From: Amphibalanus amphitrite
Lineage: Eukaryota; Arthropoda; Thecostraca; Balanomorpha; Balanidae
NCBI RefSeq assembly: GCF_019059575.1
Contig: NW_024881985.1
Coordinates: 124,001-188,000 of the forward strand
Length of the DNA stretch: 64,000 bases
Reading direction: 5' to 3'
How positions within the stretch are numbered: the stretch's first letter is position 1; each line of letters begins with the position of its first letter. Of this stretch, positions 1-16,186 are shown piece by piece. The notes beneath the pieces are model-generated. The model saw nothing but the letters and a program-made list of their open reading frames with translations. It had not been told where the DNA came from and ran no database searches. Position numbers and translations under genes: made by a program.

Positions 1-310
1 TCCGCCATCGGCAGCTGCTCGTCAGCCGCCGTCTCCGCCATCGGCAGCTGCTCGTCAGCCGCCGTCTCCGTCATCGGCAGCTGCTCGTCAGTCGCCGTCT
101 CTGTCATCGGCAGCTGCTCGTCAGCCGCCGCCGGTCGTCCTCTAGCCGCCATCGGCAGCTGCTCGTCAGCCGCCGCCGGTCGTCCTCTAGCCGCCATCGG
201 CAGCTGCTCGTCAGCCGCCGTCTCCGTCATCGGCAGCTGCTCGTCAGCCGCCGTCTCCGTCATTGGCAGCTGTTCGTCAGCCGCCGTCTCTATCATCGGC
301 AGCTGCTCGT
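1..310 (-). repeat. Coding minisatellite, 33/45-bp units
   Basis: Nine copies of a unit built on catcggcagctgctcgtcag occur at spacings of 33, 33, 33, 45, 45, 33, 33 and 33 bp. Every spacing is a multiple of three. On the minus strand each unit encodes an acidic peptide of the form TAADEQLPMTE, so the array lengthens the pol C-terminal tail without changing frame. It continues past the left edge. Confidence 0.9.
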
Positions 311-3300
311 CAGCCGCCCGCGCCGGCTGCCATCCACCGGGCGTCCACTCCACTGGTCGTCCACCAGTAGTCGCCTCAGTGACAGGCGACTGCCTCTCCA
401 TGTCGCTCCCTCCTTCGTCCTCATCGACTGCTACGTCACGACCCGTCGTCTGCTGTACTCCTGTCTTCAGATGACAGCCATGGATGAGTCGTCGCTTCCG
501 TCCCTTCTTCACCACGTAGTCTGGGGGTCGAGCGTCCACTACGACGTATGGGCCCTCGAACTTCGGCTTGAGCTTGGCTCCTACTCCTTTTCCTGCCGTG
601 AAGTTCCGACACCAAACTGTGTCACCTGGTTGGAACGTCGCCGGTCTTGTGGTTGTCCTTAGACTCTGCTCTTTCTGGATCTGCTCCAGGGCTTGCTGTT
701 GAGTTTGCTTCATCCGATTTCTCAGCTTCAGCAGGAACTGGCGATGAGTTTGGTTCTTCACATTTTCAACGCTGAACTCGTCATCCAGTATGGTTTTGAT
801 CGGTCTTCCGTAGACCAGCTCACATGGCGAGAAACCTGTGGCGCTGTGACAGCTCGAGTTGTAGGCAGACGTGACCACCGACAGCCACTGGTCCCAGTCG
901 CGCTGGTCTTCCCTGACGTAGTGAGTCAGCAGCTCCAGCAGCGACCTGTTGACCCGCTCAACTTGCCCGTTGCAGCTTGGGTGGTATATGGTTGTCCTCA
1001 GTTTCTTCACTCCGAGCATCTGGCATACTCCTTTGATCAGAGCGCACTCGAAGTTTCGCCCCTGATCGGTTAGAAGACTCTTCATGACACCGAAGCGACT
1101 GATGACCTGTAACAGACACCGCGCCACATCCTCAGCAGTCTGTCTCTTGAGAGGAAAAGTCTCAATCCACTTGCTGAAAAGGTCAGTCATCACCAGCACA
1201 TACTTGTGTCCACTTTCACTTTCAGGGAGCTCCAAGATGTCTGCAGACCAGTGAAGAAACGGTTCTCCCTCCACCGGGATGGTTCCTCGACCTTCCAAGC
1301 AGCCCGTGTACTTCGGTTTGGTCTTCTGACAGGATGAGCAGTTTCTGCAGTACCGCCTCACTTCACGCTGCATGTCGTACCAGAAAAACCCGGCTGTTAG
1401 GCGGTGAAGAGTCCGCCTGACGCCTCCATGCCCCGCCATCGGGACATCGTGAGCCAGTTGTAGCGCACGTTGTCTCTGACTTGTCGGCAGAATCACCTGA
1501 GGCCGCTGATGTCCTCTTGAACTCCGCCGGATGATGCCGTTGTACAGCCGCAGATCTGGTAGCCTCGTGTAGAACCTCAGTTCAGCTTTCTCGTCCTCTG
1601 TCAACTTGTCCGTCTTCACTTCTTGTTTCTTCAGATGCTGGATGAGCTGCCACAGCACAGGATCTGTCCGAGTTGCAGCAATCAGGTCGCCCAGCAGGTG
1701 AACGTCCAAGCCGTCTTCAGCAGTCTCGCTGCTGTTGTCTTCCGCTGTTTCTTGGGTCTTCAATGTAGAGCGGCGGACGTACCGCTTCGAAGTCGCAGAC
1801 ACGTCTCCCTCGGCCGTTTTCGACTTGACTCCCTGTGAAGTTGTAGAGACAGACACACCTCCTTCTTGCACTTTCGTCGCACTTCCCACTAGAGTCGCCG
1901 CCGTGTCCTCCTCCAGAGTCTGGAACACACCGCTCTCCGCAGTCTGGTCCACGTCGCTCTCCAGACATCTGGAAACGCTGTCCTGCGTCCTGGACACGCC
2001 TTCCTCTGGAGTCCTGGAAGTGTTGTCCCCTGGAGTTTCGGCCGCACCTCCCCTCGGTACAAACTCTGGTGCCGTCGGACGTAGCTGCTGCTTCCCTGCG
2101 CCCATCTCGAACACGCGAGACAGCGCGTCCACGTGTGGAATCTGGCGTCCCGGCACGTGTTCCACGGTGTAGTCGTACTGCTGCAGCTGCTCGATCCACC
2201 TGAACAGTCGACCGGATGGGCACTTCGAGCGCTGCAAGTACTTCAGAGCCTCGTGGTCAGTCCGTAGCAGGAACGGCTTGCCCACCAGGTAGTGATGGAA
2301 CTTGGACGTGGCTTTCACCACTGCACCCAGCTCGCGCTCGGTGACGCTCCAGTTCTTCTCCGTTGGGGTCCACTTCCCAGAGGCGAAGGCCACTACACCA
2401 GTAGACTGGCCTAGCTCAGCACCCCAGCCTGTGCCGCTCGCGTCGGTGGTGAGCACGAAGTCGTCTGCAGGGTCTGGGCTCTGCAGGACCGGATACCACT
2501 GAAGATCTTTCTTCAGGTTCTGGAACTCCTCTTCGCATTCACCCGTCCACTTCCACGGCGTCTCCTTTTGAAGTAGGTTCGTCAGATGCACCGACTTGTC
2601 CGCAAAACGTGGTATGTACTGTCGATAGTACCCTACCATTCCGAGGAACCGACGAACTTCTTGCAGGTTGCTCGGTCGCGGCCAGTGCTTCACCGCTTCC
2701 ACCTTGCTCTCTGTTGGCCGGATCCCCGTCTCGTCCAGCTGGTGCCCCAAGAAGTCGACCTTCTTGACAGCCACCTGGCACTTGTCAGGATGCAGCTTCA
2801 GTCCTGCCTGTCGGAACCGGACCAGCACCTGTTTCAGCGCAGTCAGGTGCTCTCCCATGGAAGGGCTGTAGACGATGACGTCGTCGAGATACACCACTGC
2901 TGTCTCCCAGTTGAGGCCTTCCAGTACGTCTTCCATTATCCGCTGGAACATCCCAGGGCTCGTCTTGAGCCCGAACGGCTGACGCGTCCACTGCTTGAGG
3001 CCATACTCGGAGATGAATGCAGTAACCTCTCTGGACTCAGGCGCGATGGGTACAGCCCAGTAGGCAGATCGTTGATCCAGTACAGAGTAGACTCTGGCCC
3101 TTCTTGTAGCATGTAGTAGATCTTCAATCCTCGGCAGAGGATAGGAGTCGTGCTTGATGACGGCGTTCACGGCTCTGTAGTCACAGCAGATCCTCACGCC
3201 ACCATCTTTCTTCTTGATCATCACGATGGGTGAAGACCAGGGTGACGTAGAGTCTTCGATGACACCCTGTTCTTGCAGAGCGTCCAGTCTCTCTTTCAGT

Positions 3301-3400
3301 AGCTCTCGAAGATGGAGAGGTGTGCGGTAGGCTCGTTGACGAACAGGTTCCTTCCCAATGGTGTTGATGACCAGCTGATGACCCCCCCTTGTAGTCTCCG
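1..3400 (-). CDS. Pol part (RT, RNase H, integrase) of the Ty3/gypsy element, approximate limits
   Basis: On the minus strand the region near 2880-2900 encodes the RT catalytic YLDD. RNase H-like sequence lies around 2200-2500. A zinc-binding HHCC-type region (about 1320-1440) and the integrase core follow near 900-1250. The region reads open over most of its length and runs off the left edge. Its distal tail is made of an 11-residue repeat (see the repeat at 1-310). Limits are approximate; the protein functions in reverse transcription and integration of the element. Confidence 0.75.
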
Positions 3401-5139
3401 ATGTCCTCAGGTGACTGGGAGAACACATCACTGTACTCCTGCAGTAACTCGTGGAACAGGGTCCTGTCGTCTGGATCCAGATGGTCCACGGATGGCAGCT
3501 TCGGGTCCCGGCTTCGGTCTGTCTCCTCCTCAGGTTCCTCCAGCGGCTTCCACTCGGTGATGCTCTCCTGAGTCCCCAGCACCGTGCCTGCAGGGATGAC
3601 CACCTTCTCCTCACTCAGGTTCAGGATCCGGACTGGAACGCCCTTGTGAGCCAGGTGCACTGCAGATGCCACACTCACTCCTTCAACTTCTTCTGGGCAG
3701 AAGAGGACAGGTTTCTCTGCTGCCACACGCCTGATGTTGATGAAGGTTTCCGACCTAGCAGCACAGGAGACTTGATTTCTTGTTTTGATGGGCAGCTCAG
3801 TGTTGATTTTCCTGCCACCCACCACCAGGCTGCCAGAGGCACACTCAATAGTAGCCCCCACCTTCTGCAGAATGTCCATTCCCAGTAGAGCTGGATCTGT
3901 GAGGTCACGAACCACCACGAAGCTGGACACGGCTTCCACATCACCGATGTTGACGCAGACTTGTGACCTCCCAACTGTAGTCACGACAGTCCCATTGGCT
4001 GCAATGAAGCGATCCACTGCTGGTTCCACCTTCAAGTGCAGGGAAGACGCCAACTCGTCACTCAGAAGACTGTTCACACTGCCAGTGTCAACAACTGCCA
4101 GAACATCGGCTCCTTCCAGCTGAACCACAGTACGTACCTCAGCAACTGGCTGTTGAGTACCCAGCCGCCTCACTGTCCTTGAAGGGGGACGGGCACTGCC
4201 TGGTGCAGAGGGGCACTGACGACGGTAGTGTCCACGGCCACCACACTGGAAACACTCCACCCCAGCTGAGCTTCTGGGTTGGCTAGTGGGCTCCTCCTGT
4301 CCAGAGGTCACTGACTGCTGAGGCCTTTCCTCTCCAGGGCGAGGACAGGCACTGGCAGAACGACAGTTCACGGCAATGTGACCCACCTTGCCACACCTGA
4401 AGCAGGTTCGCTTCCTGACACCAGCTGCCAGACTTGAATTCGGGTTCACCTTCCTCACCATGATACTGGAGGCTCCCATGTCTTTCTGTAGCTGTTCTGT
4501 TGTCTTTATCTTCTCCAACCTCCGAATTAGTCCTTCCGTCGTGGTCGTTTCACAGTCCAAGAGTCTGAGCCGCCATTGTGAGGGAACTGACCTCGTCAGC
4601 TGTTCAGACACCAGCTGCTCATGACCCTCAGGGCCCAGCTCAGGCATGGCTGCTCGGATCATAGCCTGCAGCTTGGAGACGAACACCCTCGGTTCATCAG
4701 TCAGCGACATTTTCAGCTCATAAAAATCATGCAGGTAAGTTTTACGTTTTTCAGCAGGCATCAGCCTTGCCAATATCTTCTCTTTGGCCTGTGCCAGCGT
4801 TTCTATGTGCTCATCATCCTCTAGTTCTCTTGCAAGCCATTCATGAGTCTCCGAGAAGAGGGCAGGGAGAATGGCTAGCTGACGCTCCTCATCCCACTTG
4901 TTGGCTCTTGCCAGCCTCACAAAGCCTCGCAAGTAACTTTCAGGGTCTTCCCCCAGGTAGCTTTTTGGTTTCATCATCGCACCCTCCATTTTAACAGAAC
5001 AATCAGCACTTTGTTCTAAAGATTTTAACCCACTTGTCACCTTCGGTTCTTCTGGCTCCCGTTCACTTTTTACTTCACTCATCTGCACGTAACGTAAATG
5101 CCAATCTCTTGATTTCTCCTCAGAGTATGGATAATTCAC
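3181..5139 (-). CDS. Gag-protease part of the Ty3/gypsy element
   Basis: The frame starts with a gag-like matrix/capsid region rich in charged helices. Two zinc knuckles follow (CFRCGKVGHIAVNC and CFQCGGRGHYRRQC), then a retropepsin-type protease with the VDTGS active site and a downstream LLGMDIL motif, as in Ty3-group proteases. Gag would package the element RNA and the protease would mature the polyprotein. It belongs with the pol part immediately to the left and is described only as part of the fossil element. Confidence 0.85.
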   Translation of the reverse strand: MNYPYSEEKSRDWHLRYVQMSEVKSEREPEEPKVTSGLKSLEQSADCSVKMEGAMMKPKSYLGEDPESYLRGFVRLARANKWDEERQLAILPALFSETHEWLARELEDDEHIETLAQAKEKILARLMPAEKRKTYLHDFYELKMSLTDEPRVFVSKLQAMIRAAMPELGPEGHEQLVSEQLTRSVPSQWRLRLLDCETTTTEGLIRRLEKIKTTEQLQKDMGASSIMVRKVNPNSSLAAGVRKRTCFRCGKVGHIAVNCRSASACPRPGEERPQQSVTSGQEEPTSQPRSSAGVECFQCGGRGHYRRQCPSAPGSARPPSRTVRRLGTQQPVAEVRTVVQLEGADVLAVVDTGSVNSLLSDELASSLHLKVEPAVDRFIAANGTVVTTVGRSQVCVNIGDVEAVSSFVVVRDLTDPALLGMDILQKVGATIECASGSLVVGGRKINTELPIKTRNQVSCAARSETFINIRRVAAEKPVLFCPEEVEGVSVASAVHLAHKGVPVRILNLSEEKVVIPAGTVLGTQESITEWKPLEEPEEETDRSRDPKLPSVDHLDPDDRTLFHELLQEYSDVFSQSPEDIGDYKGGSSAGHQHHWEGTCSSTSLPHTSPSSRATERETGRSARTGCHRRLYVTLVFTHRDDQEERWWREDLL

Positions 5140-5152
5140 ATCCCACCGCTGA

Positions 5153-5357
5153 TGTTACGTCTTCACGTAATCCTTTTTCGTTTTTATTTTCGAAATCGTC
5201 GTCCCACAACAGTTCCATCGGGCCACGCCCCGTCCACGCCGCTCAACCGCCACAACCATGGCGCACCAACACAAAATAATGGCGCACGCGCTGCCAAATG
5301 CGGCCATATCGACAAAACCCTTTCCGGAGACCGACAAACTATGTCTCTATCGTTACA
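5153..5357 (-). repeat. Candidate 5' LTR
   Basis: This segment lies between the gag start and unique flank. On the minus strand it begins TGTAACG and ends CGTAACA, a near-inverted pair of ends typical of LTRs. The partner LTR is outside the window, so identity of the two cannot be checked. A 5-bp target duplication could not be tested. Confidence 0.35.
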
Positions 5358-9333
<3,976 letters not shown>

Positions 9334-10283
9334 CACACTACTCGCTGGGAAAGGTGGGGGGGGGGGGGGCGTTAAACGCCCCCAGCCAATAATTCGAGAA
9401 CCAATAAGCGCAGTGAAACAGGCTAGGTGGCAAGCAAAAGAACGCGACAAAACGCTGCTGATGAGTGCTTTGACCCGCGCATGACCGCGGTATTTTCCCA
9501 TGACGTGATAGTCGGGGGAGGGGGGCTCTACAGAGTTCCCTCCTATCTCCGAAAGTACTGGGGGATTGTCAAAACTCAAACGGCGTTTTGATAGTCCTGG
9601 AAGAATTGTCAAGCAAGACCTTATTTCATTGACATCGAGTGCACCGATGACATCATTAAAGGAAAAATCATCAACATTTTGGTTTGTTCACAATTTGGGC
9701 TCTGGCCGCCGGCTAACAACTCACATCAAGCTCATTTTTTGTTTGCACACTCATGAATATTGTCTAAAATATATTGAGGGTACCGAACTATGTAACAATG
9801 AGTTCGCCTTATTACGATAAATGGGGCTGAAACTAAAAAATAGGACTATATCGTTCCAAAATCACCAATTCAAATGACCCATTCATTTGAACGTGAAGGA
9901 TTTCCTCTGATGACGTCACCACGGCGCCTCAATTTTCCTAGTGAACCAACCTGAGTAGTAAAGGAATCTTGGTGAAAACAGCATATCATCGGTTAGCACA
10001 ATTCATAACGAAGCTATTTCTGTGATCATGGTAACTTTTCAATAATCGGTTTTTGAGTTTAATGAGTCAGCTCGTTTTTTCGTTTTTTAGAAAACCAATA
10101 GGTCCGGCGAGTGGTGTCAGTTTTGGAACCAGAGAACCACTTTCAGTGGATCCGAGAGGCGCTGGTATTCAATTCGCGCTAACGACTGGTGTTCGGCCCC
10201 ACTGCGCGGTGGCACGCCAGTTTTAAGCTACGGTGCAACGAAAGAAGTGGGGGCGTTTAACGCCTCCCCTAGCAAGTCGCGGG
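9334..10283. mobile_element. piggyBac-like MITE (copy B)
   Basis: A 950-bp non-coding element. Its right end (read inward, CCCGCGACTTGCTAGGGG) abuts TTAA at 10284-10287. Its left end (CACACTACTCGCTGGG) is a diverged version of the same repeat and abuts CTAA, a one-base variant of TTAA. Just inside each end is a G-rich palindrome (gggggcgttaaacgccccc at about 9365, and gggggcgtttaacgcctccc near 10250). Copy A at 57170-58116 has the same size and plan. No transposase is encoded. Confidence 0.65.
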
Positions 10284-12060
10284 TTAATATGTGTCTTTTT
10301 AACTACGGTCTATCTGTCTGTTAGTCTGTTTGCATGCCTTTCTCTTCCCCTATATTTACTTTCATTTATCCCATCCACTTTCCCCTCCTTTCTCCTTCGT
10401 TTATTAAAGACTCCCATTCTCAGCCTGATGTGTGATCTTATTCATCAAATGGTCCATTAGGTTCTGCAGGAAAACATGGCGATTAACCTGACAGCTGTAG
10501 ATCTTCGCTGTCTAATGTTTTGAAACTTATTACAGTCAGCGAGTTTTGCCGCAGAAAAAGGGCGTAAAGGTACGTACCTACTAATAGATGATACAGATGC
10601 ACACGAAGTGTCAACATTGCAAATGTCGTCTTGAAGGAATATTTTTCATTAAAATATAAAATGAAGGCTATTCAATTAGTAGCTCTATTCAAAATATTCA
10701 CCCGAATAAATTTCATCACTACACATGAAAATAAGTTCAAAATGACAGAAAATATTTTCAGTTTTATCTACAACTTGACGGTTGACAACTGACCTGATGT
10801 TAAGGTTCACATTTGAAATATTTAGATCATAAAGATCATGCACGAACCTGTCCTAAAAGGGTTAATAAACTTTAGCCTTTCATTCTGCAGCAAGACCATA
10901 TCAGTCTTTATTTGGCATCCTTTTTCGAGCCAGTTGGATTTTTTTCTAAAATATCTTATCAAGAACTGCCTATTTTTGTGTGATAGGCCACATCTATACA
11001 GAAAACCGTCAACTACGTACCGAGTGGGGACCACCCGCCCGCCTCAGCTCTGGGCTCCGCCAGCGTCTACGATATATCAGCGGCCGGGCTGACCCACTTA
11101 GTGGCACCGCCGTAATCACCACTCTCCACCAGCTTGATAGCAAAACTATGTCACGCCGACATAATATCTGCAAAGGGCATTAGGTGCGGTGCGGTGTACT
11201 CGGAAGCCAGCGTCATCCACCGCGCGGCGCTATATTTTGACGCATCGAAACGCGCTTTATGGCAGTCCCACGACGCTGACTCGAAATTGCTTTCAACTCT
11301 CTGGTTCAAATGTGCATTCTGAGACGGAATGGGCTCGCACGGGCGGCAAACGGCTCCAGAGATGTTGTCCAACTTCAGCTAGGATGTGTGTCTTTGGAGC
11401 ATCGAGCCCCACCGAGCAGCGGGGGGCAATGTCAGTCGAGCAGAGAATGAAGCAATGATGCAGTCTTTGTGCGAGTGACAGGTTTCCTTGGATGACATCG
11501 GCACACTCGACGAACTACCCAAGTGTGGTTCGATGCTGATGGGACTCCACGATATGTTTCTTCCTCGGTGCTGTGCTCCTTTCTTTTCTCTGTGCTATGC
11601 TGAGTTACAACTAAATGCACCACGTTTGTTTTGTTATGCTGTAATGTTGCTTTACGAGTTGGCCGGTGACGGTCGAGTCAAAGCTTCATCGTTTTACAAT
11701 AAAGGCTTGAACCTTCTTTACGTTGCCTAACTGGTCGCGTGCAAATCTGGTTCAGTGCCGTTGGTTCATATTTCGATGCGGGTGAAGCCAATTCAGTGCC
11801 GTTTCATGGAGCCATTGGGGACCCCAAAGACAGCTAAATCGACGCTCACGCACTCATATTTCAGGCTAATAGATTGCGCACTCGCATCTCTATAACATTG
11901 ATCGAGCAGCGCAACGCTAGGGCACTGAAGAAGTGAAGAGCCTACTAGACACAGTATCGCTCACAGCGAATGCCTCAATAGGTGTCAGTCAACGTCTAAA
12001 AGCTGGCGCCGCGAATATAAACGACTGGCCCGTGATCCAAAAGTTAATTTGTGAACAAGT
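10284..12060. other. Gene-free stretch
   Basis: No exon, RNA gene or element is recognised between the piggyBac-like MITE and the hAT element. The short frames here show no family resemblance. Confidence 0.4.
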
Positions 12061-12068
12061 ATTATGAG

Positions 12069-13810
12069 TAGAGTTGCAAAATTTCCCTACCGCACTACCG
12101 GCATGCCGGTAATTTTTCACTACCGCAGGTTTATTCGTGGTATCTGGCATGTCTTGCCGGTAGCATGCCGGTATTTTTGATTTTGTGCAAAAGAAATTAT
12201 CAGCAAATGATTCAAACTTTGGACACTAAGAGGCTCTCAAATTGTAGTAACAGCAATATTAGCCACTGCAAGATACATTTTGTGGTAGAAGTTCCATTGC
12301 TAAGTGTAGGGGTAACACATGGACCTCAGCATTTCACACTAAATTCACAAGGTTGGTTATAATTAGAATTGTCAAGAATCTACTGTGGTCTATAAAAGGA
12401 AGAATACTCATTCATGTTGCAAAAGCACGATAAACTAGTAAGTCTAATGGTAGGTAATACGTATAGCACAATAAAATAAATAAATGTTAATGACAACATT
12501 CCCTAGAGGAAAAAGTAGAATCAAAACACCCAAAAACACAATGTTTGGAAACTGGCCTTGAGTCCTGAGATCTTGAGATGTGGTCTGAGAAACTCTACAA
12601 AGAATTTGACACTGAAAATCCAGCTGAAAAGGCAGGTGTTAGGTAGCCCTGAGCCTGACTTTGGTCCCATAATTAAATGAAAATGGATTTGAACTGGCAT
12701 TTTGTCTTATCTTTACAAGAAAACACATCATCCAGGCAAAATTGACAAAAAGTGGCGCAAATCATTAGACAACCAAGGATTTCCTTTTAAGATTCTCTCT
12801 TCCCTAATGAATGGATGTAATCTGATGACGTAATATTTATTCATATACACTTTTGGTTGAATAACTGAAGAGAAATGAATTTCTTTGCAGTGAATTACAC
12901 TACAATGTTGATTTCATTATAATTTAATATTGTGTTGGATAATTTTTATCAATATAATCATTCACGAGGCAGTGGCTTGCAGTCGTAAAACATTTTTTTG
13001 CAGCGTTTTAATCAGCTGGTTAAAAGCCTCTGTTATGGCGCATCTGTTTCGAAATCGATAACCTTGTGTTTGTTCCCGCTTGAGGTTGGAGAGGATGGAA
13101 GATATCGTTTTATACATATTATTTGGTGACTATTCTCAGGACCAGTGAGTTATTAACACATTTTTTTACATGATTCGTATCTTATTCACGAACTAGCAAG
13201 CCATAGTTGATAGGAAAAAGTAGATGTTGATCTCGCTTCCTCAATTAGGAAGATGGCCGAATCTGTACTTGTTTACCTATGTTTTGACCATCTAGATTTT
13301 AAACATTTGGCTGGTGCCTGCAACATTTTAGGAGAATATGGAAAAGTAGAACACCTGTGAAATGTAAATGTGATTACTGCTCACTGTCCAGTCTTCAAAA
13401 ACACATTTCAGTAATTCAAGTCCTTTTTGTCCTCCACCTTTTTGATGAATGTAATAGTTTTTTTTTGTAGGCAATACTTCTTTGATTACAGGTGATATTG
13501 TAACAGGTATACATAGACTGGAATTGAGTTTCAAAATTGTGGGTATTTGTGGGGCCAACTCAGCCAAAATCAGCCTGCTGGTATTTGTGGTTGGACAATG
13601 GATGGCTGTTGGGTGGGAGGGGCACTGAAACTGCCAAAATGTGGCATCTCTTGCAGGGGTAAGCTAGAATGAAGAATGCAGGTTTTTTAGTATGCCGGTA
13701 ATTTGGCGGTTTTTTTTGCTTGGGGCGTGGTAGCATGCCGGTATCCCAGTAAATTTTTGTGGGGCGGGGCGGTGCCGGTAGCAGCCTTTGGGGAAAACTT
13801 TGCAACTCTA
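12069..13810. mobile_element. Non-autonomous hAT element, 1.74 kb
   Basis: It starts TAGAGTTGCAAAATTTCCC and ends with the inverted counterpart (GGGAAAACTTTGCAACTCTA). A perfect 8-bp duplication ATTATGAG lies on both sides (12061-12068 and 13811-13818). TIRs beginning TAGAG and 8-bp duplications are typical of hAT elements. Both ends carry subterminal copies of GCATGCCGGTA, possible transposase-binding sites. The interior is AT-rich and encodes no transposase. Confidence 0.88.
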
Positions 13811-13818
13811 ATTATGAG

Positions 13819-16176
13819 CGTCATTTTTCATTCGGTTTTGTTGTGCGGAAGCTTTATTTCCACTAAATTGCCGGCCCATTTCGGAGAAAATGGCGGGATA
13901 GTTGCGAGCCGGCGCGGCAGCTGAAAGGCGGCCCTGGTTTCAGCCACCGGCAATTTAGTGGCCGCGAGCCGGCCAACTACAGACTGATAAAACCGACCGG
14001 CCAGCTGATGGATGCGCCGGGTGCCGTTCGTTTCTGGAGCCATTCGCCGTGTCCGTACAAATCAGATACCTTCAATATCTGGTCGACTGCAGACGTCGGA
14101 AACCGCCGCGACCCCTGCAGGCTGCAGCTCTGGCTCGAAATAAGTCATTAAATAACCGCGTCGGGAAGTCGAATACAAAGTGGGCGCATGCGGTCCACAT
14201 TCCACGACAGAGACAAGAAGACAGTTTGATTTCGACCATGTTGCTAATGTTAACTGTGCTTTTGAATATCAACCGTTCAATGATAGGTCATGTGGTGTAA
14301 AATGCATTTATTTCAATCGTGAATGCTTAAGCACGAGATCATAAGTTCTTGGTCTATGCCATTTATAAGTAAATATCAGTACACGCCACCTTAAATATCA
14401 TATTTGCCGCTGTGCGTATATTTTAGGCATTTCAACGTTGAGTTGAGAATTGCTAATTAGTTTATTGAAACAAAAAATAACCCGTTTTTCAGTGCTCATA
14501 CCTACGAGAATGAAAAATAAACCGTTTGTTGAGAAACCAATAAACCAATTTTTAATAATTCTCATAAGTATGAGCAACATGTTACTTTTCATCATTCTAA
14601 TAAGCTCTGCGCTCCTATATATCATAAATTATTTTGCCACAAGATCATCTAACAGCTATCATGGAATTGGACACGAACAAAGATGTCGGCGACAGTTTTT
14701 TTTTTTAATCGCATAAATGAACTTCCACCACATGCCGTCTATCATACAGCCACACGATAGTCGAGCAATTCCACCAGCTGTGGGACTTTTCTGTTCGCCA
14801 TTTTTCAGTAACACGATCGCTTACCAACTCGGTCACAGCTCTCCCGGCCGCCCAGTGAGGCGACAAATCATTCACTCTGGCACCCACGGAGCCAATATAG
14901 CCGTTGTATGTGATTTGAACACCACCGGGCAGCGCACTGTGGTGCTCAATAACGCCTCAAGAAGTTCACACAGCGCACAAAGGGCCACCATTTCGCCTGA
15001 ACGCCGCGTACATTCCTGATAAATGGGCAATAACGCCTCACGAGCGGCGGATTTGTCCAATTTCGACACCCATTGCGCAGTGTTCAGCGGTTTAGACCTG
15101 TATCCTGCTGCCGCGAGTCCGGCTCGGTGGTAAAGTTAAGCTGGATTGTGGATAGGCGTAATACAAGTATGCGGGGATCCACCGGTGCATACCAATGAAG
15201 GCGGTTGCGTAGGGTGCGGATGAGACCATGGTATGCCCGCTTAGTACAACACGACGGTGGATTTTCTCTGAAGATTTATCTTAGTTACAGCACCAAGTAC
15301 CAGCATAGCGTGAGCTACTTAATTACAAATATTCATCTATGTTACGTAATACTATAGCACCCGGGTTTGAAGAAAAGACGCGTCACCCATTCATGTTCGA
15401 TATTCGTCGTAATTTTTATGCTCGTTGTAATATTTCAAACGCTCTTTATTATTCTGGCCGAATATATTCTTGGTCACATCCATGTGCATTGCACCAGCAA
15501 ATTCTTGCTTAAAAACGATCACAGAAATAAGAGTGCTAGCGCTAAACCGTACCTAGCTGGGCACCAGTCACAAATTACTTAATTGGAGAACAAACCGTGA
15601 ACACCTGACCACGACAAGACCATCGCTCAACATTCCTCATCATGCCCTCTCAGGTGGAGCTTGACTGACAGCGCAAATGTGCCAATAATAGTTACTTATA
15701 TCTAAACAAACAGCTGATTTAACATTTTCATCAATTGATTACCAACGTGTGCCAGACCTTAACTATCTTGTAATAAAAATACACGAATTAGCGAAGCATC
15801 ACTTACAAAAAAAATGACAAAAAATCGTCACATATTCCTTATGAGTGCTTACAAACATTTTGCCGGCGATTTATTTCCTAATTGATACATTTTGAGTGTT
15901 TTTTTTTTCTACAACACCAAACCCCGTTACGTCCAGTCAAAGCACACCACCAGCCATTACATTCATAAAGAAAAGAAAATACATAGGCATGTCATCAAGA
16001 TAAATTCTTCTCGACGCGACTGAAGGCCTTATCGATACTTAATTCGTGGGTGACGTTTCGTGTTTTACCCCTCATACGACAACGCTTATGAGGATCAACT
16101 TTCGACGATAATGCAAGGACAATGCTGTGGCAGTACATACGGGTACAGTACTTGTGTCACAAGACATTACTGAGGG
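13819..16176. other. Gene-free stretch with one inverted repeat
   Basis: No gene recognised. ccactaaattgccgg at about 13859 recurs inverted as ccggcaatttagtgg at about 13948. The rest shows no clear structure. Confidence 0.4.
13859..13962. repeat. 15-bp inverted repeat with about 75-bp loop
   Basis: A perfect 15-bp inverted pair, ccactaaattgccgg and ccggcaatttagtgg, flanks a GC-rich loop. I see no target duplication, so it could be a small fold-back insertion or a regulatory hairpin. Confidence 0.6.
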
Positions 16177-16186
16177 TATATAAATA
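16177..16186 (+). promoter_or_regulatory. Possible TATA box (TATATAAATA)
   Basis: TATATAAATA sits about 30 bp upstream of a pyrimidine-flanked ttacactacacc that could serve as an initiator. Only a 13-codon frame follows, so no gene can be attached to it. It could be a non-coding promoter or chance. Confidence 0.2.

Larger units (their letters stand above)
1..5357 (-). mobile_element. Ty3/gypsy-type LTR element, cut by window edge
   Basis: The minus strand carries, in order from the right, a gag region with two CCHC knuckles, an aspartic protease, reverse transcriptase with YLDD, RNase H, and an integrase with zinc-binding and core regions. This is the Ty3/gypsy order. A candidate 5' LTR of about 205 bp lies at 5153-5357, with ends close to TGTAACG and CGTAACA. 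The matching 3' LTR is outside the window, so the LTR call is weak. Treated as a fossil: long stretches of both gag-protease and pol still read open, so it looks young and nearly whole, with none to about one break. Gag-protease and pol lie in different frames, which may be the family's normal expression strategy. Confidence 0.88.
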
